This document shows positions 30,927-39,829 of a DNA stretch of 64,000 nt, in pieces. The translations under genes were made by a program, and so were the position numbers. Source of the stretch: Ruegeria sp. Alg231-54 (GTDB lineage Bacteria > Pseudomonadota > Alphaproteobacteria > Rhodobacterales > Rhodobacteraceae); contig NZ_FREZ01000001.1 in the NCBI RefSeq assembly GCF_900143525.1, positions 496,001 to 560,000 on the forward strand. Direction: 5' to 3'. Within the stretch, counting starts at the first letter, position 1, and every line of letters begins with the position of its first letter. A model generated the notes under the pieces. It searched no databases. It was given only the letters and a program-made list of their open reading frames with translations, and had not been told where the DNA came from.

Positions 30927-31823
30927 ATGGAACCTCAAAAACACCTTTCTCCAAGTGCTTGGGCCGAACTTTTACTTCTGGGCGTGATCTGGGGCGCATC
31001 CTTTATCGCGATCCGCGTCGCATTAGACACGATCCCGGTCATGACCTCGGTTCTGCACCGCGTTTTCTGGGCGATGCTGGCGCTGTGGATCGTTGTCTGG
31101 GTCAAAAAGCTGAGCGTTCCCACCAGTCCGCGTATCTGGGGCGCATTCCTGATGATGGGGTTGTTGAACAATGCCATCCCCTTTTCGCTTATGGCTTGGG
31201 GGCAGCTTTATATTGAAACTGGCCTGACCTCGATCCTGAATGCCGCAACCGCTGTTTTCGGCGTTCTGATCGCCGCAATGTTCTTCAAGGACGAGCGATT
31301 GACCCTAGCGCGCGGAGTGGGTGTCGGTCTGGGATTTCTGGGTGTTGCAATTGCAATCGGCCTCAAAAATTTCGCAACTTTCAACCTTCAAAGCGTTGCC
31401 CAACTGGCAATCATCGCCGGAACAGTTTCTTACGCGTTGGCCGGCGCGTGGGCCAGAATCAAGTTGTCAGGTTTGTCTCCCATAGTTGCCGCAGCTGGTA
31501 TGCTGACCGGTTCAACCATTCTGATTTTGCCTGTTTCCCTCGTGGTCGACGGGCTTCCCGTTTTGAACTTGCCAGCGATCACGTGGGCGGCCATTGCCTA
31601 CTACGCTCTGATTGCAACAGCCGGAGCGTACTTGCTGTACTACCGCGTTCTTGCCATGGCCGGGGCCGGAAACCTGATGTTAGTAACGCTTGTCATACCG
31701 CCAGTCGCCATCGTTTTAGGCACACTGGTGCGCGACGAAACCTTACCGCCGCAGGCCTTTTTGGGCTTTGCCGTGTTGGCGATCGGGTTGTTGATTCTGA
31801 ACTGGTCCCGCTCACGTGATTGA
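30927..31823 (+). CDS. DMT superfamily transporter (EamA domains)
   Basis: This second EamA-type transporter (about 298 residues, ten hydrophobic segments) has LLLLGVIWGASFIAIRVALDTIP in the first repeat and GLLNNAIPFSLMAWGQLYIETGLTSILNA after it. The start is ambiguous between ATG 30912 (binding site almost touching) and ATG 30927 (MEPQKHL). Substrate unknown. It is not obviously related to the one at 28668 beyond family membership. Confidence 0.85.
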   Translation: MEPQKHLSPSAWAELLLLGVIWGASFIAIRVALDTIPVMTSVLHRVFWAMLALWIVVWVKKLSVPTSPRIWGAFLMMGLLNNAIPFSLMAWGQLYIETGLTSILNAATAVFGVLIAAMFFKDERLTLARGVGVGLGFLGVAIAIGLKNFATFNLQSVAQLAIIAGTVSYALAGAWARIKLSGLSPIVAAAGMLTGSTILILPVSLVVDGLPVLNLPAITWAAIAYYALIATAGAYLLYYRVLAMAGAGNLMLVTLVIPPVAIVLGTLVRDETLPPQAFLGFAVLAIGLLILNWSRSRD

Positions 31824-31872
31824 CGCCGCCCCCTGCCCGTTTTAGCTAGGTCAGAAAAAGGGACAGCGGACA

Positions 31873-32745
31873 ATGATCTACAGCTCGGCAAAGGACTGGC
31901 GCGAAGCGGCTCGGAAAAAAGTGCTGTTCTTCGGCATGTCGGGGCTGGGCAAGACCTATGTGTCGAACGTGCTGCGCGATTCCGGGGACTGGTTCCACTA
32001 CTCGATCGACTACCGCATCGGCACCCGGTACATGGGCGAGTACATCATCGACAACGCCAAAGCCGAGGCGATGAAAGTTCCATTTCTGCGGGACCTGTTG
32101 CTGTCGGATTCGATCTATATCGGCTCAAATATCTCGTTCGAAAACCTGACACCGGTTGCGACCTATCTGGGCAAACCGGGTAACCCGGAACTGGGTGGCT
32201 TGGAACTGACGGAGTATCGTCGCCGGCAGGAACAGTTCCGCCTGGCTGAGATCCACGCCCTGCTGGACACCGAGTATTTCATCGATCGCGCCAAGCGTTT
32301 GTATCAATACCCGAATTTCATCTGCGATACCGGTGGATCAATTTGCGAATGGGTCGATCCTGAGGACCCGGCTGATCATGTCTTGTCCGAGCTGTCCCGC
32401 CAAACCCTGATGATCTGGATCAAGGGCGATGAGGACCACACTGCAGAACTGATCCGACGTTTCGATAAGGCCCCCAAGCCGATGTCCTATCAGGCAGAGT
32501 TTCTGACCCGGGTCTGGGACGAATACCTCACCGAACATGGTTACGCGTCCGAGAATGTCGACCCGGACGCCTTTATCCGCTGGACTTATGCGCGCGCATT
32601 GGCCCACCGCCAACCGCGCTATCAGGCCATGGCAGACAATTGGGGTGTCACAGTCACCGCTGATGACATGCACAAGGTCCGCGATGCGAGTGATTTCGAT
32701 GAGTTGATCGAACGCACGCTTGAGACCCGGACAAACTGGGCTTAA
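31873..32745 (+). CDS. P-loop ATPase/kinase-like protein of unknown function
   Basis: This 290-residue soluble protein has an N-terminal Walker A motif (KKVLFFGMSGLGKTYVSNVLR, about residues 15-36) and a possible shikimate-kinase-like segment FICDTGGSICEWVDPEDPADHVL in the middle. I do not recognise a characterised family. The gene lies 39 bases upstream of metA on the same strand, so it may be co-transcribed. A nucleotide kinase-like role is only suggested by the P-loop. Confidence 0.78.
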   Translation: MIYSSAKDWREAARKKVLFFGMSGLGKTYVSNVLRDSGDWFHYSIDYRIGTRYMGEYIIDNAKAEAMKVPFLRDLLLSDSIYIGSNISFENLTPVATYLGKPGNPELGGLELTEYRRRQEQFRLAEIHALLDTEYFIDRAKRLYQYPNFICDTGGSICEWVDPEDPADHVLSELSRQTLMIWIKGDEDHTAELIRRFDKAPKPMSYQAEFLTRVWDEYLTEHGYASENVDPDAFIRWTYARALAHRQPRYQAMADNWGVTVTADDMHKVRDASDFDELIERTLETRTNWA

Positions 32746-32784
32746 TTACCGCCTCTACACAGTAACTCCAAAGGCTTGCACCTG

Positions 32785-33702
32785 ATGCCGATCAAGATCC
32801 CTTCCGACCTGCCCGCTTACGACGTTCTCACCAAAGAGGGCGTCATGGTCATGGCAGCGGATCAGGCGATGCGTCAGGACATCCGCCCCTTGCGGATCGG
32901 GTTGCTGAATCTGATGCCCAAAAAGATTCAGACCGAAAACCAGTTCGCGCGTCTGATTGGTGCCACGCCTCTGCAGATCGACCTGTCGCTGATCCGCATG
33001 ACCGAGCATCGCACCAGGAACACCGCCGCGGATCACATGGCCGAGTTCTATCAACCGTTCCAGGAGGTAAAGGATCAGAAATTCGACGGCCTGATCATCA
33101 CGGGCGCGCCGATCGAGCATCTGGAGTTCGATGACGTCACCTATTGGGACGAGATGACCGAGGTTTTTGAGTGGACGCAGACAAACGTCCATTCCACTTT
33201 TGGCGTCTGCTGGGGTGGAATGGCGATGATCAACCATTTCCACGGCATCGACAAACAGGCGCTCGATGCCAAGGCGTTTGGTTGCTATCGGCACCAAAAT
33301 CTGGCTCCTTCTTCCCCGTTTTTGCGTGGGTTTTCTGATGATTGCGTGATCCCTGTCAGCCGCTGGACCACAATGAACCAATCTGAGATCAACAGCGCGC
33401 CCGGCCTGACGACATTATTGGGCAGCGATGAGGTCGGCCCCTGTCTGGTCGAGGACCCCTCGCATCGTGCGATCTATATCTTCAACCATTTCGAATATGA
33501 CAGTGATACGTTGAAGCAGGAATATGATCGCGATGTCTCGAACGGGACCCCCATCAACGTGCCGATGAACTACTATCCAGACGACGATCCATCACAACCG
33601 CCGCAAAACCGATGGCGCAGCCATGCGCATCTGCTGTACGGCAACTGGATCAATGAGATTTACCAGTCCACACCGTTCAACATGGAAGACGTTGGTCATT
33701 AA
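32785..33702 (+). CDS. metA: Homoserine O-acyltransferase MetA, predicted acetyl-CoA specific
   Basis: This 305-residue enzyme acylates homoserine at the start of methionine synthesis. The catalytic cysteine is Cys142 (FGVCWGGMA). Position 111 is glutamate ([10 protein letters not shown]). In studied MetA proteins glutamate at 111 selects acetyl-CoA and glycine selects succinyl-CoA. Homoserine O-acetyltransferase activity is therefore predicted although the fold is that of the succinyltransferase. ATG 32785 matches the family N-terminus [11 protein letters not shown]. The 39 bases upstream are too few for a SAM-II riboswitch. Confidence 0.94.
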   Translation: MPIKIPSDLPAYDVLTKEGVMVMAADQAMRQDIRPLRIGLLNLMPKKIQTENQFARLIGATPLQIDLSLIRMTEHRTRNTAADHMAEFYQPFQEVKDQKFDGLIITGAPIEHLEFDDVTYWDEMTEVFEWTQTNVHSTFGVCWGGMAMINHFHGIDKQALDAKAFGCYRHQNLAPSSPFLRGFSDDCVIPVSRWTTMNQSEINSAPGLTTLLGSDEVGPCLVEDPSHRAIYIFNHFEYDSDTLKQEYDRDVSNGTPINVPMNYYPDDDPSQPPQNRWRSHAHLLYGNWINEIYQSTPFNMEDVGH

Positions 33703-34645
33703 AGTTCTGATATTCCTTGGCCTCGTTCTATCGGGTCTGATCCTGCTGACCGTCTGGCGCGCAGCACAGAACGAAGCTGCGGCTGAGGCTCGTTTCCCTC
33801 CTGAGGGTGAAATGGTGATGGTCGACGGTATCGCCGTCCATGCAGTGGTCAGGGGCAACGGCCCCGATGTGGTTCTGATCCACGGGTCCAGCGGTAACAC
33901 CCGTGACATGACTTTTGCTCTTGCACCGATCCTGGCCGAGAACTTCCGTGTGATTGTGTTCGACCGACCCGGATTGGGCTATAGCGACAGCTTCAATCCA
34001 AACGGAGAAACCATTGAGGAACAAGCGTTAATCCTGCAAAAGGCCGCTGCCAAATTGGGCGCGGAAAAGCCCATTGTAGCGGGGCAAAGCTATGGCGGGT
34101 CCGTATCGCTGGCTTGGGCGGTCACCCGGCCCGACAACATTTCTGCCCTTGTTTTGATCGCACCGGCTGCGATCCCGTGGGAGACGCCGCTGGACGGTTT
34201 CAACAAACTGGCGTCGACTGAAGCGGGCAATACGCTGGCCCTGCCCCTGATCACCGCGTTCGTTCCCGAATGGTATGTGGAACAGGCGTTGGACAAGGTC
34301 TTTGCCCCGCAGACAGCACCCGAAGGATATTCACAACATTTCGGCCCCGGCCTGACAATGCGGCGCGCCTCGATGCATGCCAATGCCAAGCAGCGGGCCA
34401 ATCTGTTGGAAGAAGTCCTCGCCCTGCAACCCCGCTATGGCGAAATTTCCGTACCGACGGAGGTCGTTCACGGAACGGCTGACACCACTGTCAAATTTGC
34501 ATGGCATGCAGAACAACTGGTCGACCAAATACCTGACGCGGAACTGATCGAGCTTCCGGGTATCGGTCACATGCCGCAGGTTGTGGTCGCCCCCGAGGTT
34601 GCCTCAGCAATCAACCGCGCCGCCGAGCGAGCGGGTTTGCGTTAA
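33692..34645 (+). CDS. Membrane-anchored alpha/beta hydrolase
   Basis: This protein of about 317 residues has an N-terminal hydrophobic segment ([21 protein letters not shown]) followed by an alpha/beta hydrolase domain: [25 protein letters not shown], nucleophile in GQSYGGS, and a final PGIGHMPQ with the catalytic histidine. It is probably an inner-membrane-anchored esterase or similar hydrolase facing the periplasm. TTG 33692 overlaps the metA 3' end and leaves a short N-terminus before the membrane segment. ATG 33653 is an alternative. Substrate unknown. Confidence 0.8.
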   Translation: MVIKVLIFLGLVLSGLILLTVWRAAQNEAAAEARFPPEGEMVMVDGIAVHAVVRGNGPDVVLIHGSSGNTRDMTFALAPILAENFRVIVFDRPGLGYSDSFNPNGETIEEQALILQKAAAKLGAEKPIVAGQSYGGSVSLAWAVTRPDNISALVLIAPAAIPWETPLDGFNKLASTEAGNTLALPLITAFVPEWYVEQALDKVFAPQTAPEGYSQHFGPGLTMRRASMHANAKQRANLLEEVLALQPRYGEISVPTEVVHGTADTTVKFAWHAEQLVDQIPDAELIELPGIGHMPQVVVAPEVASAINRAAERAGLR

Positions 34646-34655
34646 ACTGCCAGCT

Positions 34656-34679
34656 AATCCATAGTAGGATATGGATTTT
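34656..34679 (+). terminator. Weak terminator-like hairpin upstream of ppk2
   Basis: An 8-bp stem (AATCCATA / TATGGATT) with a 6-base loop is followed by only four Ts, between the hydrolase and ppk2 genes. Confidence 0.4.
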
Positions 34680-34694
34680 ATGGCGAGGTAGCTA

Positions 34695-35564
34695 ATGGCC
34701 CGTTCGGACAAAGGTTCCATTGAAAAGTATTTCCGCAAGGACGCCCCGAAAGAGGTGCGTTCAGCCATTGAAAACGCCAAGAAAGACGACATCCTGAACC
34801 CGACCTATCCTTACGAAGAACGAATGAAGCGTAAGGATTACGAGAAGGAGATGGATCTGCTGCAGATCGAGCTGGTCAAAATGCAATCTTGGGTCAGGGA
34901 AACGGGCAACCGCGTTGCGATCATTTTCGAAGGCCGCGATGCCGCCGGAAAAGGTGGTACGATCAAACGTTTTCGCGAGAACCTAAATCCACGCGGCGCC
35001 CGCAACGTGGCGCTCAGCAAACCTTCTGATACCGAACGCAGCCAATGGTATTTCCAGCGCTACGTTCAGCACCTGCCTGCGGCAGGCGAAATCGTGTTCT
35101 TTGACCGCAGCTGGTACAATCGCGGTGTGGTCGAAAACGTCTTTGGTTTTTGCGAACCCGAAGAACGCGAACGTTTTTTCAGGCAAGTTCTGCCGCTTGA
35201 AACCGGACTGATGAATGACGGGATCAAACTGTTCAAATTCTGGCTTAACGTCGGGCGCGCGGAGCAACTGAACCGCTTTCTGGCACGTGAGACAGATCCG
35301 CTAAAGCAATGGAAACTCAGCCCAATCGACATTGCGGGGCTTGGTAAGTGGGACGAGTACACGCAATCGATCTCGGAAACTCTGACCCGCAGTCACTCAG
35401 ACCTTTGCCCTTGGACCATCATTCGCTCAGACGACAAAAAACGCGCCCGCATCGCGGCAATACGAACTGTTTTGCACGCGTTGGACTATGATGAAAAAGA
35501 CAAGAAGGCTATTGGCAAGATCGATCCACTGATTTGCGGCGGACCCGAGGTGTTGGACGCGTGA
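34695..35564 (+). CDS. ppk2: Polyphosphate kinase 2 (PPK2 family)
   Basis: This 289-residue single-domain PPK2 uses polyphosphate to phosphorylate nucleoside diphosphates (or makes polyphosphate in reverse). Walker [25 protein letters not shown], the lid and Walker [15 protein letters not shown] are intact. The N-terminal part ([18 protein letters not shown]) is of the common alphaproteobacterial class I type. Confidence 0.93.
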   Translation: MARSDKGSIEKYFRKDAPKEVRSAIENAKKDDILNPTYPYEERMKRKDYEKEMDLLQIELVKMQSWVRETGNRVAIIFEGRDAAGKGGTIKRFRENLNPRGARNVALSKPSDTERSQWYFQRYVQHLPAAGEIVFFDRSWYNRGVVENVFGFCEPEERERFFRQVLPLETGLMNDGIKLFKFWLNVGRAEQLNRFLARETDPLKQWKLSPIDIAGLGKWDEYTQSISETLTRSHSDLCPWTIIRSDDKKRARIAAIRTVLHALDYDEKDKKAIGKIDPLICGGPEVLDA

Positions 35565-35667
35565 TGACATTTTCGCGCTCCAATGCTGCCAAGGGTTGGA
35601 CGAACCGGCAGGCGTGGATTATGTCTTGGTTCCCCGGAACTTAAACAAAAAGGCTCGTGACACAGGC

Positions 35668-36282
35668 ATGGCGAAACGCGGGTATCACCACGGCAACCTC
35701 AAGCAAGCCCTGATCGAGGCCGCTCTTTCGCTGATCGAAGAAAAAGGTCCGACAGGCTTTACCCTTTCCGAGGCCGCAAAGACCGCGGGTGTAACGCCTG
35801 CAGCTGTATACAGGCACTTTCAGGGACGCGAGGACCTGATTGCCGAGGCCGCCCGGCAGGGTTTCGAAATGTTTGCCGACCTGATGCAGTACGCCTACGA
35901 CACGGGCCAACCCTCGGCCCTTGCTGCGTTTGAGGCTACTGGTCGGGCTTATCTGGCTTTTGCCCGCAAGCACCCTGGTCACTACATCGCCATGTTCGAA
36001 AGCGGGATATCCGTAAACCGAACGCCTGAATTGGCGCTGGCCGCGAACCGGGCCAAGAGCGTCCTGGAAAAAGCAGCCGCAGACCTTTCGCAACACATCC
36101 CGCCAGAGAAACGGCCACCTGCGTCGATGTTCAGTGCCCATATCTGGGCGATGAGCCATGGCGTTGTTGAGCTTTATGCCCGAAACACAGGTGCCAGCTC
36201 TCCATTCCCGCCAGAGGATCTGTTGGAAAGTGGCATTGGAATATATTTGCGGGGTTTAGGTCTGGTTCCGCAGGACGATTGA
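35668..36282 (+). CDS. TetR/AcrR family regulator with WHG domain
   Basis: This 204-residue regulator has a TetR helix-turn-helix (HHGNLKQALIEAALSLIEEKG, then AAKTAGVTPAAVYRHFQGREDL). A C-terminal ligand-binding domain carries the AHIWAMSHGVVELY stretch typical of the WHG domain. Start ATG 35668 fits the family; the frame is open upstream to 35596 without a site. No obvious target operon adjoins it. It converges with the cyclase gene 8 bases away. Confidence 0.87.
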   Translation: MAKRGYHHGNLKQALIEAALSLIEEKGPTGFTLSEAAKTAGVTPAAVYRHFQGREDLIAEAARQGFEMFADLMQYAYDTGQPSALAAFEATGRAYLAFARKHPGHYIAMFESGISVNRTPELALAANRAKSVLEKAAADLSQHIPPEKRPPASMFSAHIWAMSHGVVELYARNTGASSPFPPEDLLESGIGIYLRGLGLVPQDD

Positions 36283-36290
36283 GGTTCGAG

Positions 36291-37349
36291 CTAGAACCTG
36301 GGCCTTGGTGCCGGAACACTAAGGCCCGAGGTGACGTTAATCAGATCCATCTGCCCCATGCCCTTGATATCCACCGGCCCAATATCCGAGACCTGGAACT
36401 CGTCAATCAACGCGTATTTCATCTCTTCCGGGGCGACAATATTCATTGGGTTTGCAAAGACTTGCAGGCGTGAAGCAATGTTCACGGCTGGACCAAACAC
36501 ATCGTAGACGTATTTCTGAATACCCACGACCGAGCCGACAGCCGGCCCCATTCCCAGACCGATCCGAGCCTGCCATTTATGCGGATGGCTTTCGTTGCGC
36601 CGTTCGAGATATCGCAAGAACCGGACCGCACAATGGGCCACGGCCGTCGCATGATCCGGCGTTGCGTCCGGCATACCGGAAACCGCCAGATAAGCGTCCC
36701 CGATAGTCTTGATCCGTTCGCACCCATATTGTTCGACGATCCTGTCGAAGGCCGTGAAAACATCGTTCAACTCGCTGAGTGTCACAGTCGGGTCGGTCTT
36801 TGCCGCAAAATCCGTAAAGCCCACAAAATCCAGCATCACGACCGAGACCTGATCGTAGAGCTGCGGCGTAACGACACCAAAGGTCTTGAACTCTTCGTAC
36901 ACAGCGCGGGGCATGAGGTTCAACAGCAACCGTTCGACCCGCTCTTTCTCGCGTTCCAATTCGCGCGTATTACGTTCGACCATGGTCGAATAACTGTCGA
37001 TCATGCTCTCAAGCTCGCGAATGCGGGTGATGTTCTGAAATTCGACTACCAGCACCTGTTCTGACAGGCCATTGGCCAATGAAACTGCGACCGCGAATAT
37101 CAGCGTCCGGCGCTTGGGCTTGACCTGCAGCTCGGCCGAATAGCGCAAGCCGGATTGCTTGACGTCTTCAAGCTCTTTTGGATCAAGGTCGGGAAAATAA
37201 TCCAACAGGGTCTGACCTTCGGCCGGTGCCCCAAACCACTCGGTAAATGGACCGTTGTGAAACACGAAACCCAAATCCGAGGCCCGCACAACAGCGACGC
37301 CGACACCGATCGCGCGGAGCAGCTGTTCGTTTATGGCCAGAATACTCAT
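36291..37349 (-). CDS. PAS domain-containing class III adenylate cyclase
   Basis: This 352-residue soluble signalling enzyme has a PAS-like domain (about 8-108), a coiled-coil linker (about 110-145; ELEREKERVERLLLNLMPRAVYEEF) and a class III cyclase domain (about 165-345). Metal-binding Asp174 and Asp218, adenine-selecting Lys214 and Asp283, and transition-state Asn290 and Arg294 are all in place. ATP cyclisation to cAMP is therefore predicted. The ATG overlaps the stop of the upstream truncated hemoglobin gene (ATGA), so the two are tightly coupled. Confidence 0.9.
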   Translation of the reverse strand: MSILAINEQLLRAIGVGVAVVRASDLGFVFHNGPFTEWFGAPAEGQTLLDYFPDLDPKELEDVKQSGLRYSAELQVKPKRRTLIFAVAVSLANGLSEQVLVVEFQNITRIRELESMIDSYSTMVERNTRELEREKERVERLLLNLMPRAVYEEFKTFGVVTPQLYDQVSVVMLDFVGFTDFAAKTDPTVTLSELNDVFTAFDRIVEQYGCERIKTIGDAYLAVSGMPDATPDHATAVAHCAVRFLRYLERRNESHPHKWQARIGLGMGPAVGSVVGIQKYVYDVFGPAVNIASRLQVFANPMNIVAPEEMKYALIDEFQVSDIGPVDIKGMGQMDLINVTSGLSVPAPRPRF

Positions 37350-37714
37350 GCGGCGTCGCGTGCCACGATGATGGCTCGTTTTGACTCGATGGCATCAAGG
37401 GCAATTTTTATATGCGCGTCTTCCATTCCATGCATCGACAGGGCCTCGCTGAAAAGCGCGGCCATCTCGTCAAAATCGGCGTGAGAGATGTTCAGGTGAC
37501 GATGAACCGCCTCGATCCTGTCATCGCTAAAGGATGCAGGTCCACCAACCAAGGACGAAACAAACTTGGTCTGATGATCAATCAACCGGGGCATATCAAT
37601 GTCTTCGAAATGACCGCCGATCTGATCGGACTCCAACGCCATTTCGTAAAAGGTCATCACGATCCGCGAGATCGTTTTGAAGCCACCGTATCTTTCGTAA
37701 ATTGTCTGCCCCAC
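37346..37714 (-). CDS. Group I truncated hemoglobin
   Basis: This 122-residue heme protein shows the 2-on-2 globin pattern: aromatic FY at B10 (residues 22-23), the GG turn in FVSSLVGGPASF, and a proximal histidine at His71 in AVHRHLNIS. Truncated hemoglobins bind oxygen or nitric oxide. The start is GTG (37714). Coupling to the PAS-cyclase gene suggests it either supplies a gas signal to the cyclase or protects it; this is inference. A 6-bp inverted repeat lies just upstream. Confidence 0.88.
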   Translation of the reverse strand: MGQTIYERYGGFKTISRIVMTFYEMALESDQIGGHFEDIDMPRLIDHQTKFVSSLVGGPASFSDDRIEAVHRHLNISHADFDEMAALFSEALSMHGMEDAHIKIALDAIESKRAIIVARDAA

Positions 37715-37728
37715 AACACATAACCCAA

Positions 37729-37748
37729 ACGTTATTCACCACTAACGT
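37729..37748. promoter_or_regulatory. Inverted repeat upstream of the hemoglobin-cyclase operon
   Basis: ACGTTA and TAACGT are perfect 6-base arms with an 8-base spacer, 15-34 bases upstream of the hemoglobin start. Position is that of a repressor operator or transcription-factor site. I do not recognise the regulator. Confidence 0.4.
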
Positions 37749-37840
37749 CACGAGGTTATATCATATTGACAGTTTTGTTAACGCTTATGAAGCGGATGCA
37801 CTGCGGGGCGACCATTTAGGTGGCGTGTTGAGACATGAAT

Positions 37841-38683
37841 TCACACGCTCAGATCGTCGGCGCAGGGGATGAACCCGACGTATCCCCCCTGTTCCAGCAA
37901 TCGCGTCTGGCCTCCCACGCGCCAATACAACTTACGTCGCGCCGCGACCAATTCCCGCCGAAGGCGGAACCAAAGCGGCCCCTTATCCAGCCCGCTGTTG
38001 GTTTTCTGGTCTAGGGATCGTTCGCTGACCTTCACCTCTTCGACCGTGTGATTTTGCTGTTTCGACCAGATCATCTGCACCCCAACAGCCGGAAAGCACT
38101 GATCCATCCGCCAATCCGACCGTGGGATGGAGACGAAATCATCCAGGTGATCCGAATACTTTTCGGACCAATTCAGCAGTTTCTGGCAGGCCCGCTGAGA
38201 AAGCACATAGGCGGCCGCACTCGGGGCCATTTCCAGCATGGGCCGGACGGTGACGCCTGCGATACGGGTCTCTGGCCCAAAACGAAGAGATTTGGGGGAA
38301 TAGTCCAGCTTCACCATGTCAAAGGCATCTGGGTCCGCCATCAGTGCTGAAATCACAGATCCTGCCTGGATGGACATTTCGACGTCATCTTCAAAAATGG
38401 CCACCGCTTGCAGGTTTTGATCCACGACCGCCTGCCATACCGCGCGATGGCTTTCAAAACAGGCGATTTCGCTTTGCGTCAAACCCCAGCGACTGCCCGT
38501 TCCAGCAACATAGCCACTGGCGTCCACAACTCCGGGTTTCTGGGCATCCGTCGCGCCAAACCGGGTGGCACCCACCAAGCCTGCATGATTGAACTGCGCT
38601 TCCATGAAGTCACGGCGCACTGGGACCCGATCTAGATTGATAAAAAAGGCACCCGTCTCTGGTGGCAGTTCGTGACGTCCCAC
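37841..38683 (-). CDS. Glycosyltransferase family 25 protein
   Basis: This 280-residue LPS-type glycosyltransferase (GT25) has an N-terminal GAFFINLDRVPVRRDFMEAQF and a donor-binding AVAIFEDDVEM motif, then DAFDMVKLDYSP. GT25 enzymes add galactose or similar sugars to lipopolysaccharide or other acceptors. The start is GTG 38683 with AAAGGAAAC in front. It is a single gene without other polysaccharide genes nearby. Confidence 0.84.
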   Translation of the reverse strand: MGRHELPPETGAFFINLDRVPVRRDFMEAQFNHAGLVGATRFGATDAQKPGVVDASGYVAGTGSRWGLTQSEIACFESHRAVWQAVVDQNLQAVAIFEDDVEMSIQAGSVISALMADPDAFDMVKLDYSPKSLRFGPETRIAGVTVRPMLEMAPSAAAYVLSQRACQKLLNWSEKYSDHLDDFVSIPRSDWRMDQCFPAVGVQMIWSKQQNHTVEEVKVSERSLDQKTNSGLDKGPLWFRLRRELVAARRKLYWRVGGQTRLLEQGGYVGFIPCADDLSV

Positions 38684-38833
38684 GGTGTTTCCTTTCAAGC
38701 GGTTACGCCAGATACACACTGGCAAGGCGGACAATCAAGTCCGCGCTTGAGCAATATGTATCCGGTTTCGCCTATCCTGATTTAGAAGTCCCGATTAAGC
38801 TGCGCTGGGAAAACAATAAACAGGATTCTTGCA

Positions 38834-39808
38834 ATGACGTCTCATGGATATTCCGGCGGTCGCCTGAACCTGCCGTTTGTGGGCATATCGACCTTTGGCA
38901 AAGCTCCGTACGTCGAGGATTGGGATCAAATCGATGCTGACGTCGCCGTCATGGGTGCGCCTTTTGATTTCGGAACTCAGTGGCGATCCGGCGCTCGGTT
39001 TGGACCGCGTGCGGTGCGCGAAGCGTCAACTCTGTTCAGCTTCGGCCATGCCGGCGCATATGACCACGAGGATGATGCCACTTACTTGGATGGCTCGGTC
39101 CGGATGGTCGATATCGGCGACGCGGATATCATCCACACCAAAACCGAGGAAAGCCACGCCAACATCCAGTTCGGTGTTGAAAAGATGCTGAACGCAGGCG
39201 CCCTGCCCGTCACCATCGGCGGCGATCACTCGGTCAATATTCCCTGCATCAACGCCTTCGAAAACGATTGCGAGAAAAACGGGCCTATCCACATTGTACA
39301 GATTGATGCGCATCTGGATTTTGTGGACGAACGGCATGGCGTGACCGTCGGGCACGGCAACCCCATGCGGCGTGCAATTGAAAAATCGTATGTTTCGGGC
39401 ATGACGCAATTGGGCATCCGGAACGTGTCGTCAACCGCCAAAGAAGGATATGAGGACGCCCGCGCCCGCGGGTCGGACATTTTGTCTGTTCGGCAGGTGC
39501 GCAAGCTCGGTACGGATGGCGTGTTGGCGCGCATCCCGGAAGGCGCCCGGTATTATGTCACGATTGATATCGACGCATTCTGCCCGTCCATCGCCTCTGG
39601 CACCGGCACGCCCAGCCACGGCGGGTTCCAGTACTATGATGTCTTGGAGATAATTCAGGGGCTTGCGAAACGCGGAGACGTAGTCGGGATCGACCTTGTC
39701 GAAGTGGCTCCGAATTATGACCCGACCGAAAGCACGCAGATATTGGCGGCTCAGGTTCTGCTGAACTTCATCGGGTTCATCTTTCACGAACGTGGCAAGA
39801 AGGGCTGA
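38834..39808 (+). CDS. Ureohydrolase (agmatinase / guanidino-acid hydrolase type)
   Basis: This 324-residue manganese enzyme of the arginase/agmatinase family releases urea from a guanidino compound. The metal ligands are complete: TIGGDHSVN, QIDAHLDFVDE and TIDIDAFCPS. The SGTGTPSHGG loop is present. Substrate could be agmatine, guanidinobutyrate, guanidinopropionate or another guanidino acid. It converges with the creatinase gene (22 bases apart) and is probably part of the same guanidino-compound metabolism. The start ATG has CAGGA upstream. Confidence 0.9.
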   Translation: MTSHGYSGGRLNLPFVGISTFGKAPYVEDWDQIDADVAVMGAPFDFGTQWRSGARFGPRAVREASTLFSFGHAGAYDHEDDATYLDGSVRMVDIGDADIIHTKTEESHANIQFGVEKMLNAGALPVTIGGDHSVNIPCINAFENDCEKNGPIHIVQIDAHLDFVDERHGVTVGHGNPMRRAIEKSYVSGMTQLGIRNVSSTAKEGYEDARARGSDILSVRQVRKLGTDGVLARIPEGARYYVTIDIDAFCPSIASGTGTPSHGGFQYYDVLEIIQGLAKRGDVVGIDLVEVAPNYDPTESTQILAAQVLLNFIGFIFHERGKKG

Positions 39809-39829
39809 TCGCCCTTCCTGCCAAATCAA

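Noticed and set aside
32746..32784. SAM-II riboswitch upstream of metA
   Set aside because: Only 39 bases separate the genes, too short for the pseudoknot, and no matching motif is seen.
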